A stretch of 64,000 bases of DNA. Origin: Thermogemmatispora sp042408965 (GTDB lineage Bacteria > Chloroflexota > Ktedonobacteria > Ktedonobacterales > Ktedonobacteraceae). Under the pieces are notes generated by a model. It made no database searches, was not told the origin of the DNA, and saw only the letters and a list, made by a program, of their open reading frames with translations. The position numbers and the translations under genes were made by a program. Location of the stretch: assembly GCA_042408965.1 (NCBI GenBank), contig JBHOQN010000062.1, positions 1-64,000 on the forward strand. The letters run 5' to 3'. This document shows positions 8,419 to 17,443 of this stretch, piece by piece. The first letter of the stretch is position 1, and every line of letters starts with the position of its first letter.

Positions 8419-11400
8419 GACGTCCGAGGCTTCGGGCTGGCGTGCCAGATGGGCATTGGCGAAGGCCAGCAGCGGCGCAGGGCCTCCGCGCGACGCGCGT
8501 GGCGCGTCTCCTGCGGCGTCACGAAGGCGATGCGCCGGATGGGGGTCTGTGCGATATACTGTTTAAAAAAGCGGAGGTAACCACCTCTGATTGTGGCGGA
8601 GATAAATCGATAGAAGAATTCTATCAAACTTGAATTGAGGAGAGCCAGCAAATAGAAGTCTCTCTTTTCCAGGGGAAGCATGTAGGTTGTGTTGAGGCTG
8701 TAGAAGCCCTGATCATCGAAGCAGAATTTGCAGCGCTCGGCGATATCAGGATAAATGATCTTGGGCTTCTCGAAATCATCGTAGTAGTCACAGTGCCGCA
8801 ATTCCCACCAGTGGTTGCCCTTATCCCAGCGTTTTTCAAGCCGATCCTGATAGTGTGCCAGGTGGCTGTAAATTGCGGGGTACTGCTGGATGGGGATACC
8901 AATGTAGGTCCAGATCAGATAGCGCTCATGGGACTCGATCTCATAGCGGCGGATGTCCTCGCCGAGCACGAGCGGCTTGAGCACCTCGGCGCTGGCGGGA
9001 TCTGCAGCCACCAGCCGGTCGCGTGTGGCCTTATCGATGATAAAGGCCTGATTCAATCCAGTAATGATGCCACGGTTAATCTTGTTGTTTGCCATTTTCC
9101 CCAGAGGTAGTGACTGCTCTAGCACGTGGCTCAAGATTTGATGTTCGAGGCTTGAAGCAAGAGACCAGTTAGTGCCGCCGAAAGCGCTCTCCGGCAGGGG
9201 GGTGGCCCGCTGCGCGACCAGCGTTTGCAGGGCCGCGAAATCCGCCGGGAGGGACGTAAGGAGGGCATAGGAGATAGGGCGCTGGTCACGCTCAGCGCGC
9301 GAAGAGATAATGATCACAGGGTACGTAATAGCCTCCTCAAAGACAGGGAGGTCGCCGAAATCGATGAGGTGCTCGAGGCGCACCTCCGGTCCCTGGGTCA
9401 AGAAAGCGCGCAGGCGGGCGCCGTACTTAGCGCGCATGAACTTATTGGCCGTGATCATGCCGAAGCGGCCGCCCGCGCGCAGGAGGGCATGGCCACGGCG
9501 GATGAAGTAGGTATAGAGGTCCGCGATACTATCGTAGACATCCGCGTAGAGGTCGCGGAAGGCCTGTTTCTCCTCACCGAGGCCCTCCTGGCGCACATAG
9601 GGGGGATTGCCGATGACAGCGTCAAAGCCAGCCGCGGCGGCCGAACGGCTGCCCTGGCGGTCGTAGAAGACCTCAGGGAACTCGAGGTCCCAGTGAAAGA
9701 AGCGCTTCTCGGGGCGCCGAGCCAGGCGCTCCGCCTGGGCGAGGATCTCGACGATCGGGCGCGTGCGCGACGACGAGTTGAAGCGCTTCGCCTCCTCAAC
9801 GACGATCGTCCGCTCAGGGGCGAGGCGGTTGTGCAGGATGTCCTCGCCCGCCTCCTCCACGGCGAGGCGCGCGCCCTCGTTGTTATAGGAGGCGCTCAGC
9901 CAGAGGTCAGCCAGGCGACGATAGGGAGCCAGGAGCTGCAGAGCCGCGTTGTAGAGCGTCTGTGAGCGTTCCAGCTCGCCCGTGGTAGCGTCGGCGATGC
10001 GGCTCAGCTCAAGGAAGGTCTGCGCGCCCAGGAGGAGGTCGCTCATGTTGATAGTGTGCAGGTAGCGCGAGAACTGCGCCTGGAGGGAGGCGAGAGTCAC
10101 GCCGAGCAGCGAGTTGCCGCAGCGCAGGTGGTGGTCCAGGAAAGAGAAAGGGGCGCCCTGGCAGAAGGCATGCGTCCAGAGGCTGACCCTCGCCAGCTTC
10201 ACAGCCATCGGGTTCAGATCGACGCCGAAGATGCAGCGTTTGAGGACCTGGCGGCGCAGCAGATTGACCTCGCTGAGGCGGGCCCGCTCGATCGAGACCT
10301 GCTGGCGCTCGGCCTCGCTAAGGATCTCCTGCTGCATGGCCGGCAGCCGGAGGTGGATGGGATTGGGCTGGAAGGGGCGCAGAAACTCAATCATCTGGTC
10401 CGTGATGTAGTCGAGGGCCTCCACGAGAAAGTGGCCGCTGCCCATCGCGGGATCAAGGACGCGGATAGCAAAGAAGTCCTCGATCAACTGGCTGTACTCC
10501 TCGCGCGCGATCTGCCAGAGGAGCTGTGGCTCTCTGAGGCGGGGGGTCTGGCGCTGGCGCTGCAGCAGGTCCTCCTGGAAGCGGCGGAAGCGCTGGCGCA
10601 GGCCCTCGTTCAGGCGTTCAGCGATGATGGGGCCGACGGTCTGCTCCACGATGTAGGCGACGACGTAGTCGGGGGTGTAGTAGCTGCCCGTAGCCTTGCG
10701 CTCATGGCGGTCGTTCTCGATGTAGACCTGGCCGGGGGCGAGGCGGGCCTCGATCTGGCGCGGACTGAGGTTGGGGACCTCGCGGCGGGGCCTGAAGGCA
10801 CCTTTGACAACGACCATCTCCTCGACGGCGAGGCGCAGTTTGAACTCCAGCAGGCCCTCGTAGATGCTGCCAAGCTGGCGCACGCCCAGGGTGCGGTAGT
10901 CGAGGCGCAGCAGCGTATGGGCGTTGCGGGCCGTAGCCCCTTTGCGCGGGTCCTCGTCGCGTGCCAGCAGGTCGAGGCCGAGGGCCAGGTAGTAGTCAGC
11001 GATGCAGTGCTCTTCGAGGAAGGCGCTGATGCGCTCGTCCTCATCCCAGGCCGCGCGCGGCTTCTCAGCGGGGATGGTGCAGCGGAAGATGTCGCCGTCG
11101 TAGGCCGGGACGTTGAGGTTCCGGTCGCCGCGGTCGATGGCGCGGAAGAGGGCCTGCAGGCGGGTGTAGAGGCTGATGGCGCTGCTATCGGCCGAGTAGC
11201 GGGCGGCCAGCAGGCGCGGGGCCTGCTCGCGGTTCGGGCCAGCGGCGCTGGCGATCTCGTCAGTGAGCTGGCGGAGGCTCTGCTCGTAGTAGCGGGCGTC
11301 GTGGATGGGGAGCAGGGCGCGGCTCTCGGCGTAGAAGATGATGAGCAGGCGGTAGAGGAAGACCAGGGTGCCCTGGAAGTAGGGCTGCAGGAGGGCGTTG

Positions 11401-12779
11401 CGCTCCTCGTCGCCGCGCTGGCTGAGGTCGGGGGGCAGGAGAGCGTGGTCCTGGGCGTAGCGCACGAAGCCCTGAGCGAAGTGGGGGAAGACCTCCTCGA
11501 AGATGCGCTGCTTGAGGGAGTCGCCCAGGGCGCGGGCGTAGGCGGCGCTCTCGCGCATGACGAAATCGAGGAAGCAGAGGTAGGGCGGCTCCGGCTGCTC
11601 GCGGCGGGCGCGCCGGCGGAAGGCGTCGGCGCGGAAGAAGAGCCAGAAGTAGCGGAAGGCGCTGAGGGTGTCCTCGCGCCCACGTGGGAGGGCGAAGAGA
11701 TCGCCGGCATCGACCTCATAGTAGCAGGTGGCGCGGCTGCGCGCTCTGGCTGAGTAGAGGCGCCACTGGCGGCCGTTGGTGAGGATGCCCCAGGGGGCGT
11801 CGGTGGTGCGCAGGAGGGCGACCATCTCCATGGCGGGATTTTCGCGGTCGCGCTCCTGTGCCTGGTCGGGGCCGAGGGCGCGCGTCTCGTCGAGCGAGCG
11901 GTTCCAGGGATAGACGCGGCAGGGGATCTGGCTCTGGCTGCCGTCGGCGTGTTCGACCAGCAGGAGGTAGTCGGCCTGGCCGCTGGCGCTGCCGCGCGGC
12001 CGGGGGAAGCCGAGAATCTCGAGCACGGGCTCGATGAGCTGCTGGCGCAGGTCCCGGAGGGAGCTGCCGGCGTAGACCTCGTCGGCATCCAGGAAGAGGC
12101 CGCGCAGGCGGTTGTAGGCCTCGGTCAGGGCCTGCTCGTGCTGCCATTCGGCGACCGGTTCATCGGAGGCGCTCAGGCGCTCCTCGAGGTAGTAGTGGGA
12201 GAAGAGGCCGCTGTTGACGAAGAAGTCGCGCTGGTGGTCGAGTTTGTCGTAGGCCTCGCTGAGATGGAGGCACTGTTCGAGGGGGTCCTGGCTGACGCAG
12301 CGCATCTCGCGCAGGGCTTTGAGCGTGGCGTAGGTGGGACGCTGGCGGTCGATGGCCAGGGTGCGCAGCTGCGGCTCGGCGCTGGCGGGCAGGCGGCGGT
12401 CGAGGAAGACGAGCTCGAGGCGCTGGAAGGCGGCGTCGGCCAGCAGGAGGAGGAACTCGTCCTGATGGGCATGCAGATCGCGGGCCAGGCGGCGCTTGAG
12501 ACTCATGCTGAGGTCGTTGAGGCGATAGAGATAGATGTTGAGGCTGGCCCTGGTCTGGCTGCTATGGAGGCGCGCCAGGGGGTAGAGATCCTGGATAGCC
12601 TGGCGCGTCTCCGCTTTGCTGTGCAGCCTCTGCAGGAGGCCTGCGCGCCTGGGCGGCTGGCGCTGCTCTTCGCAGGCGGCGGTGTTGTAGCCAAGCCTGG
12701 CGAAGAGGGCCAGGGCCTCCTGGGGTGAGGAGAGCGCGCTGATGTCTTCAACGGTCAGAGCGATGTCTTGTGGCTGCAT
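8328..12779 (-). CDS. Eco57I/PglX-like DNA adenine methylase, frameshifted near the 3' end
   Basis: From ATG 12779 the intact part runs about 1435 residues before the frameshift near 8473; restored, the protein would be about 1600 residues. An N-terminal helical region precedes a degenerate restriction-type module (around 280-345, including GILTNGRQWRLY). SAM motif I DPAMGSGHF lies near 775 and the catalytic NPPYV near 1058, the N6-adenine pair. A target-recognition-like region follows. In relatives of this family the nuclease has E-A-K before the 'LTNGR' strand; here the matching segment reads IPCRVYPWNRSLD with no E-x-K. The upstream in-frame ATG at 12902 has no ribosome site. Confidence 0.85.
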   Translation of the reverse strand: MQPQDIALTVEDISALSSPQEALALFARLGYNTAACEEQRQPPRRAGLLQRLHSKAETRQAIQDLYPLARLHSSQTRASLNIYLYRLNDLSMSLKRRLARDLHAHQDEFLLLLADAAFQRLELVFLDRRLPASAEPQLRTLAIDRQRPTYATLKALREMRCVSQDPLEQCLHLSEAYDKLDHQRDFFVNSGLFSHYYLEERLSASDEPVAEWQHEQALTEAYNRLRGLFLDADEVYAGSSLRDLRQQLIEPVLEILGFPRPRGSASGQADYLLLVEHADGSQSQIPCRVYPWNRSLDETRALGPDQAQERDRENPAMEMVALLRTTDAPWGILTNGRQWRLYSARARSRATCYYEVDAGDLFALPRGREDTLSAFRYFWLFFRADAFRRRARREQPEPPYLCFLDFVMRESAAYARALGDSLKQRIFEEVFPHFAQGFVRYAQDHALLPPDLSQRGDEERNALLQPYFQGTLVFLYRLLIIFYAESRALLPIHDARYYEQSLRQLTDEIASAAGPNREQAPRLLAARYSADSSAISLYTRLQALFRAIDRGDRNLNVPAYDGDIFRCTIPAEKPRAAWDEDERISAFLEEHCIADYYLALGLDLLARDEDPRKGATARNAHTLLRLDYRTLGVRQLGSIYEGLLEFKLRLAVEEMVVVKGAFRPRREVPNLSPRQIEARLAPGQVYIENDRHERKATGSYYTPDYVVAYIVEQTVGPIIAERLNEGLRQRFRRFQEDLLQRQRQTPRLREPQLLWQIAREEYSQLIEDFFAIRVLDPAMGSGHFLVEALDYITDQMIEFLRPFQPNPIHLRLPAMQQEILSEAERQQVSIERARLSEVNLLRRQVLKRCIFGVDLNPMAVKLARVSLWTHAFCQGAPFSFLDHHLRCGNSLLGVTLASLQAQFSRYLHTINMSDLLLGAQTFLELSRIADATTGELERSQTLYNAALQLLAPYRRLADLWLSASYNNEGARLAVEEAGEDILHNRLAPERTIVVEEAKRFNSSSRTRPIVEILAQAERLARRPEKRFFHWDLEFPEVFYDRQGSRSAAAAGFDAVIGNPPYVRQEGLGEEKQAFRDLYADVYDSIADLYTYFIRRGHALLRAGGRFGMITANKFMRAKYGARLRAFLTQGPEVRLEHLIDFGDLPVFEEAITYPVIIISSRAERDQRPISYALLTSLPADFAALQTLVAQRATPLPESAFGGTNWSLASSLEHQILSHVLEQSLPLGKMANNKINRGIITGLNQAFIIDKATRDRLVAADPASAEVLKPLVLGEDIRRYEIESHERYLIWTYIGIPIQQYPAIYSHLAHYQDRLEKRWDKGNHWWELRHCDYYDDFEKPKIIYPDIAERCKFCFDDQGFYSLNTTYMLPLEKRDFYLLALLNSSLIEFFYRFISATIRGGYLRFFKQYIAQTPIRRIAFVTPQETRHARRAEALRRCWPSPMPIWHASPKPRTSCTTCWPSSLRRCCASTARSRPHSRPSWAS
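8466..8478 (-). other. putative single-base deletion (frameshift site)
   Basis: On the minus strand the sequence reads CTGCGCCGCTGCTGG. Adding one C (CGCCTGCTGG) restores a continuous methylase frame into the ORF at 7981-8418. Without it the last 50-odd residues before the stop at 8328 become Ser/Pro/Arg-rich out-of-frame sequence. A repetitive CTGCTG/CGCCGC context makes slippage or a sequencing error both plausible. Confidence 0.7.
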
Positions 12780-12865
12780 GGCGTCTCTACTTTGTCTGTT
12801 GGTCTCTCTGTTGGATGTCTGGCGCTGGATAGGATGGGCCGGTCGGCGCTGTGTTGTGATGAGAT

Positions 12866-12877
12866 TCCTGTACAGGA
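12866..12877. promoter_or_regulatory. 12-bp perfect palindrome upstream of the methylase gene
   Basis: TCCTGTACAGGA is a perfect palindrome about 90 bp upstream of the methylase ATG, overlapping a weak minus-strand promoter candidate (TTGTGC, 17 bp, TATCCT). It differs from the ATAGAG/CTCTAT sites near the XRE gene, so a different regulator would be involved. This is a pattern-based call. Confidence 0.4.
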
Positions 12878-12946
12878 TAGCATAGCGCGCCCGTGAGCAC
12901 AAGCCTTGCTCTCTCTGCCCGTGGGCCCGGCCCGCGTGGGCCGCCC

Positions 12947-15900
12947 TCAGGCGCTGCGCCCCGGGCCGGCGGGCCGCGCGCGCAGCTGGTATTCGCCGCT
13001 GTGGGGCGGATGCTCGACGACGAGCAGGCCGGCGCGGCGCGTGACGCGCCAGAGGGCCTCGAAGAGCGCATCGACCAGGTCGCTGTGGCGCTCCAGGTCG
13101 CGGATGGCCTCGTGGCGGAAGACGGCCAGGAGGCGCTGCGCCACGTCGCGCGTCTCGCCCAGCTCGCCGATGGCCGTGGCGATGGCCGTGCGCACCTCTG
13201 CGTGCAGCGTGCGCCGCTCCAGCAGCGCCAGCAGGGCCGGCTGCAGCTCGCGGCGCCCGGCGCGCCCCATGGCGAGCGCCAGCCAGCTACGAGCCAGAGA
13301 ATCAAGCCAGACAGCGCCCAGCAGGGCGACCAGACTCTCCGCCTGGCTGTGGCGCGCCAGGTAGTTCAGAACGTCCTGGTTATAGCCCCTGCGTTGCCCG
13401 CCGGGGGAGGCCTTCGGCGCGTCGGCCTGCAGCCTGGCCTCGACAGCGGGCAGCACCCGGTCCTCGTCCAGCCGCACCAGGGCCAGCAGCAGGGCCTCTT
13501 TGACCCGCGGGTCCGGCTCCTGCCACCAGCGCTCATAGAGGGCCGGGGCCAGGGCGCGCTCCCCGCTCTCGCCCAGGGCCAAGGCGATGGCGCAGCGCAC
13601 CTCGCTGGGCAGGTCATCCCTGGCGAGCAGGCTCAGGACGGTGGGGTGCCACTGCGGCGCGTTCGTGGCCAGGGAGGCCAGGGCTGCGGCGCTGATGCAG
13701 CGGCGCGCCAGCGGGAGCGCGGCATCCTCCACCAGGGCCAGCAGCTCGCCGGCCAGCGCAGCGTCGCCCAGGGCGGCGAGCCAGTGGCCGATATCGAGCG
13801 GTCCTGCCAATACCGCAGCGTCGGGCCAGTCGGCGCTGAGCGGCTCTCGCCTGGCCCAGGCGAGTCGCTCGAGCCGGCCCGCTCTGAGCATGGCGAGCAC
13901 GCGTGGCGCAGCGCGACGATAGCGGCGCGCTGCCAGCTCTTGCAAGAGAGACCCGAAAGGGAGACCGACGAGCAACCGTTCCTTCTCTGTCCCTGGCGCG
14001 TTCAGGATACTGGTAGTGACCAGGTCGAGCAGCGCCTCGACGGTCTCCTCGTCGCCGATCCGCGCCAGGCTCCCGAGCAGCGCGGCTCCGTTCCACCACG
14101 TTACCTCGAGCCGGCGCAGGAGCGGCAGCAGGCGGCGCGCCGTAGCGGCATCGCCGACGCGCCCCACCAGGCGCGCGGCACGCTGCCAGATCTCCTCGGC
14201 AGGGGAGCGCGTTTCGAGGATGGCGATCAGCCGGGAGAGCAGCTGCTCGTCGGCCAGTTTCCACACGACCGTTTCGATCCAGCCATTCACGAAAGGGTCC
14301 ATCCCTTCAGGCTCCTCCAGGCAGGCGAGGAGCCTGGGGGCCAGGCCCGGTGCGCCGTAGGTCCCCAGCGCCTCGGTGATGGCCCTTTGTATCGCCGTGG
14401 AGCGGGCCGGATCTGTGGCCTGCTCGCTGTCGCTGCGCAGCAGGGTGAGGAGCCGCTCGCTGAGCCACGTGTGGGCCGGATCTGTAGCCTGCTCGCTGTA
14501 GGCGCGCCCGATCTGCACCAGGACCTCCGCCAGACGGCGGCGCGTCAGCGTGTAGGGCGTGCGCTGCAGCTCCCAGAGGAGCCGCTCCGGCAGCGTCGTG
14601 CGCAGCTCGTGGCGCTCCTCCAGAGTGACGTGCTCCGCCAGACAGCGGCCCGCCAGCAGCAGGCGGCTCAGAAAGATATCCTCCGGCGGCACCGCAGCCC
14701 CCGCCTCACGAGCCTCACCCGCCTCACCGAGCAGGTAGAGCAGCAGCGGCGTCGCGTTGGGCGTCGCGCCCGCGTAGAGCAAGATCACCTCCTCCCACCA
14801 GGGATCACCCAGGTAGGGCAGCAGCTGCTTCAGGTCCCCGCGCTCGCTCACGTAGCGGGCCGCGCAGTACTCCTGCAGCGTCAGATGCAGAAAGCCATAG
14901 AGGTCGCGCCCCTGCTCGCGCAGCAGGCCGCGGTCGTCGCTGAGCGTCTGCAGGACCTGCGGCGCCTCCTCCTCCGGCAGGTGACTCTTGCGCAGAAAGG
15001 CCGCAATGGTCTCCTCCAGGCGCACACGGGGGGCGTAGCGCCAGCCGTGGAGATGCATCTGCCAGGCCAGCTCATTGAGCAGGCGGCGGTGCTGATCCGG
15101 GCGCAGGTGCACGGGGCCGCCGACGCGGCGCAGGTTGCGCGCGCGATCCCAGCGCGTCAGCAGCAGCTCCATACAGTACTCATAGAGCGCCGCGCGCCGC
15201 TCCGGCAGCTCCTCCCGCTCCTCGTAGGTCAGCACAATCAGCGTCAGCAGCAGCGGATTGGCCGCCAGCGTCAGCATATGCGGCTGGCCGAAGAGCTCGC
15301 GCCTGAGCCGTTCGCCCCTGGCGCGCCGCGTGGCCTCCTCGCCGAACCACTGGCCAATGAACTCCCTGATCTCCTCGTGGCGGAAGTCGAGGACGTCCAG
15401 CTCGTCAAAGCCCGGCAGGCGGCGGTAGAGGCGATAGCCCGCGCGGCGCGCCGTCACCGCCACCGGCGCGCGGTTGGCCAGCCACAACACCGCCTCAGCC
15501 ACGCGCCGATAGCTCTCCTCCCCCTCCTGGAAGCTCTCCCCAACGAGCGTCTCATCGAGGCCATCCAGCAGGAAGAGCAGGCGCTGGCGCACAAGCTGCT
15601 GCTCCAGAAAGGCCGCCGCCTCCGCCTCGCTAAAGGCCTGGTGGCCGTACTCACGCGCCAGCGTCCAGGCCGCATAAGCGAGCAGACTCGCCTGGCCCGA
15701 GGTCGTAAAGGCGTTGAGGTTCAGGTAGACCGGCAGCGGCGGCAGCTCAGGAGCCGCGCCCCGGGCGATCTTGACCGTCAGATGCTTGAGCAGCGTCGTC
15801 TTGCCCGCCCCCGGGTCGCCCAGGATCACGCAGCGCGAATGCCGGCGCAGCGCCTCCTGCGGCTCCAGGGCGCTGGCGAAACGCTGCTCCAGGCGCATGC

Positions 15901-16606
15901 GCTCCAGTTGCTGCAGATGCTGCGGATCGTGGGCCTGGCCGTCCGGCAACGAGGAGCGCACAGGCAGCTCGCGCTCCTCGTGGAGGCGCAGGCGGATGTA
16001 GACCTGCTCGATCGGCAGGGCCGTACGCATCTCGAGGACCTGCAGGGTCGTGAGGCGGCGATCCGCGCGCAGGGCCTGTAGATAACAGGCCTCGATCTCG
16101 TCCAGGCGCTGCGGAGAGAGCACCAGCGCGCGCCGCCCGGCCTGCGCCGGCGCCGGCGTGGCCAGAGCGCTGCGGATGCCCTCGATGACCTCCTGCCAGC
16201 AGCGCGCGCGCTCGGCAGGGGCCATCTCCGCCAGAGTCTTCTCATTCGCCTCCGGGAACTTCAGGTCGCTGAGGGGCGCGAAGAGGAGATGCAGGCAGTG
16301 GCGCGCGTGCACGGGGATGAGCCGCAGACGGCCCGCCGCCTGGGCCGCCAGCAGCGGCTCCAGCTCCTGGCGGATCAGCGTCTCATCCGCCAGCAGCGCG
16401 GCGCTCAGCAGCACCACACCCACGCGCGCCGCCGCGATAGCCTCCGCCAGCGCCTGCGGGAGCAGCAGGCCCGCCGGCAGGCGCCGCCGACAGGTCCAGC
16501 TCACCCCAGGGGAGCGCAGGGCCTTCAGTTGCGTGATCAGCTCCTCAGCGAAATGTTTATCTTCTTCGATATAGCAGAGAAAGACATCTGCCTCCGTAGC
16601 GTGCAT
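12947..16606 (-). CDS. TIR-NACHT-HEAT repeat protein (NLR-like defence protein)
   Basis: 1219 residues from ATG 16606 (AAAGGA, 12-nt spacer; an in-frame ATG at 16642 is the alternative). The N-terminal 140 residues look like a TIR domain: strand VFLCYIEEDKHF, a loop with W-x-x-R-R-R-L-P-A-G, and a conserved Glu in IRQEL where TIR NADases have the catalytic Glu. A NACHT NTPase follows, with Walker A GDPGAGKTTLL near 267 and Walker B LLFLLDGLDE near 348. Residues from about 730 to the end are HEAT-like helical repeats. The family senses phage or other danger signals and the TIR depletes NAD; that role here is inferred. It has its own promoter at 16706-16734. Confidence 0.85.
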   Translation of the reverse strand: MHATEADVFLCYIEEDKHFAEELITQLKALRSPGVSWTCRRRLPAGLLLPQALAEAIAAARVGVVLLSAALLADETLIRQELEPLLAAQAAGRLRLIPVHARHCLHLLFAPLSDLKFPEANEKTLAEMAPAERARCWQEVIEGIRSALATPAPAQAGRRALVLSPQRLDEIEACYLQALRADRRLTTLQVLEMRTALPIEQVYIRLRLHEERELPVRSSLPDGQAHDPQHLQQLERMRLEQRFASALEPQEALRRHSRCVILGDPGAGKTTLLKHLTVKIARGAAPELPPLPVYLNLNAFTTSGQASLLAYAAWTLAREYGHQAFSEAEAAAFLEQQLVRQRLLFLLDGLDETLVGESFQEGEESYRRVAEAVLWLANRAPVAVTARRAGYRLYRRLPGFDELDVLDFRHEEIREFIGQWFGEEATRRARGERLRRELFGQPHMLTLAANPLLLTLIVLTYEEREELPERRAALYEYCMELLLTRWDRARNLRRVGGPVHLRPDQHRRLLNELAWQMHLHGWRYAPRVRLEETIAAFLRKSHLPEEEAPQVLQTLSDDRGLLREQGRDLYGFLHLTLQEYCAARYVSERGDLKQLLPYLGDPWWEEVILLYAGATPNATPLLLYLLGEAGEAREAGAAVPPEDIFLSRLLLAGRCLAEHVTLEERHELRTTLPERLLWELQRTPYTLTRRRLAEVLVQIGRAYSEQATDPAHTWLSERLLTLLRSDSEQATDPARSTAIQRAITEALGTYGAPGLAPRLLACLEEPEGMDPFVNGWIETVVWKLADEQLLSRLIAILETRSPAEEIWQRAARLVGRVGDAATARRLLPLLRRLEVTWWNGAALLGSLARIGDEETVEALLDLVTTSILNAPGTEKERLLVGLPFGSLLQELAARRYRRAAPRVLAMLRAGRLERLAWARREPLSADWPDAAVLAGPLDIGHWLAALGDAALAGELLALVEDAALPLARRCISAAALASLATNAPQWHPTVLSLLARDDLPSEVRCAIALALGESGERALAPALYERWWQEPDPRVKEALLLALVRLDEDRVLPAVEARLQADAPKASPGGQRRGYNQDVLNYLARHSQAESLVALLGAVWLDSLARSWLALAMGRAGRRELQPALLALLERRTLHAEVRTAIATAIGELGETRDVAQRLLAVFRHEAIRDLERHSDLVDALFEALWRVTRRAGLLVVEHPPHSGEYQLRARPAGPGRSA

Positions 16607-16705
16607 AGAACAGGCCGTCCTTTCCAGACCGGGGAGAGCCATCGCCGCGCGGCCATGGGCGCGCCTCGTCTTCCGTCGTGAGCGGTTGCTCTCACTACTT
16701 CCTGT

Positions 16706-16734
16706 GTTATACTCTCTCGATCGGCAACGGTCAA
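16706..16734 (-). promoter_or_regulatory. sigma-70-type promoter of the TIR-NACHT gene
   Basis: Minus-strand TTGACC (16729-16734) and TATAAC (16706-16711) are separated by 17 bp. The predicted transcript begins about 90 nt upstream of ATG 16606. Confidence 0.6.
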
Positions 16735-17039
16735 GAGCGTCAGCATCTGCCCCTTCTCTCCTGTCGTAGCCATCGCCTCCGCCAGCAACGCGGCCGCCCG
16801 TCAGATACCGGTGACATTCTGCGAATTTCTCAACATCCCCCATATTTTTTTTGATCCTGCTGACCCCCGTTCGTCTTTCCCTATGGAGCCACAAAGCAGC
16901 ACCCCCGGATCTCCAGCCACGCCAGTGGAAGCGGCCCCGCCGACCCGCTGCGGTGCAGGTCAGCTCAGTTTCTCCACGCTCAACCGCCTCCACGCTCGCC
17001 GTGCTCTCGGAAGACCCCTGGCGTGCTGCTCCTCTTTTG

Positions 17040-17048
17040 TGGTATGAT
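17040..17048 (+). promoter_or_regulatory. extended -10 element upstream of the HsdR-like gene
   Basis: TGGTATGAT matches the extended -10 consensus (TG-N-TATGAT). No convincing -35 is seen. If used, it gives a leader of nearly 400 nt before the HsdR-like ATG. Confidence 0.35.
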
Positions 17049-17443
17049 ACTGCTAGAAATGTGCAGGGTCAGAAGTATGAAGAATACAGGCTGACGGTGA
17101 TTGAAGGGGGTCTTCTGCAGTACGTGCTGAAGGGCTGGCTGCGTGGTAGAGGTCGCTGCTCTCCTCAGCGCCAGGGCGACACTCACGTTCCGGCAGACCG
17201 TGCCGTTCCCCATGCTCATCCCGGCTGCCCTTCACGAGCCGTCGACCGGCTCGCTGACAGTGGGCTCGAGGGAGCGCCCGCTGCGCAGCCGTCGCTGGCG
17301 GCCAGCAGGCGCCTGTTCTGATAGTGGTAGATAGTACGTCTGGATCTTATCGATGGAGTCTGTCTGTGTGATTGTTGTGATGGCCGCCGCCCGCGCGCCC
17401 AATTGCGGTCCGGGGCGGCGCCCTCAATGGAAAGGGAGTGGAT

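Larger units (their letters stand above)
16607..17443. other. 837-bp gap between the divergent TIR-NACHT and HsdR-like genes
   Basis: No credible coding sequence is visible in either strand. The left end contains the TIR-NACHT promoter. An eight-T run lies near 16848-16855 without a GC hairpin. An extended -10 element is at 17040-17048, and nested short inverted repeats (GTCAG/CTGAC around GTAT/ATAC) are at about 17068-17094. The remainder, 17100-17430, shows nothing I recognise. Confidence 0.5.

Noticed and set aside
8328..8475. Functional alternative C-terminus of the methylase
   Set aside because: The out-of-frame tail is Ser/Pro/Arg-rich and unlike the family, while the other frame continues the expected C-terminus.
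3623..12779. Complete DISARM or BREX system
   Set aside because: No drmA, drmB or brxC/pglZ-like genes are visible; only an SNF2-PLD protein and a methylase are present.
16851..17321. Small protein gene between the TIR-NACHT and HsdR-like genes
   Set aside because: The composition is unlike coding sequence, with no ribosome site or known motif.
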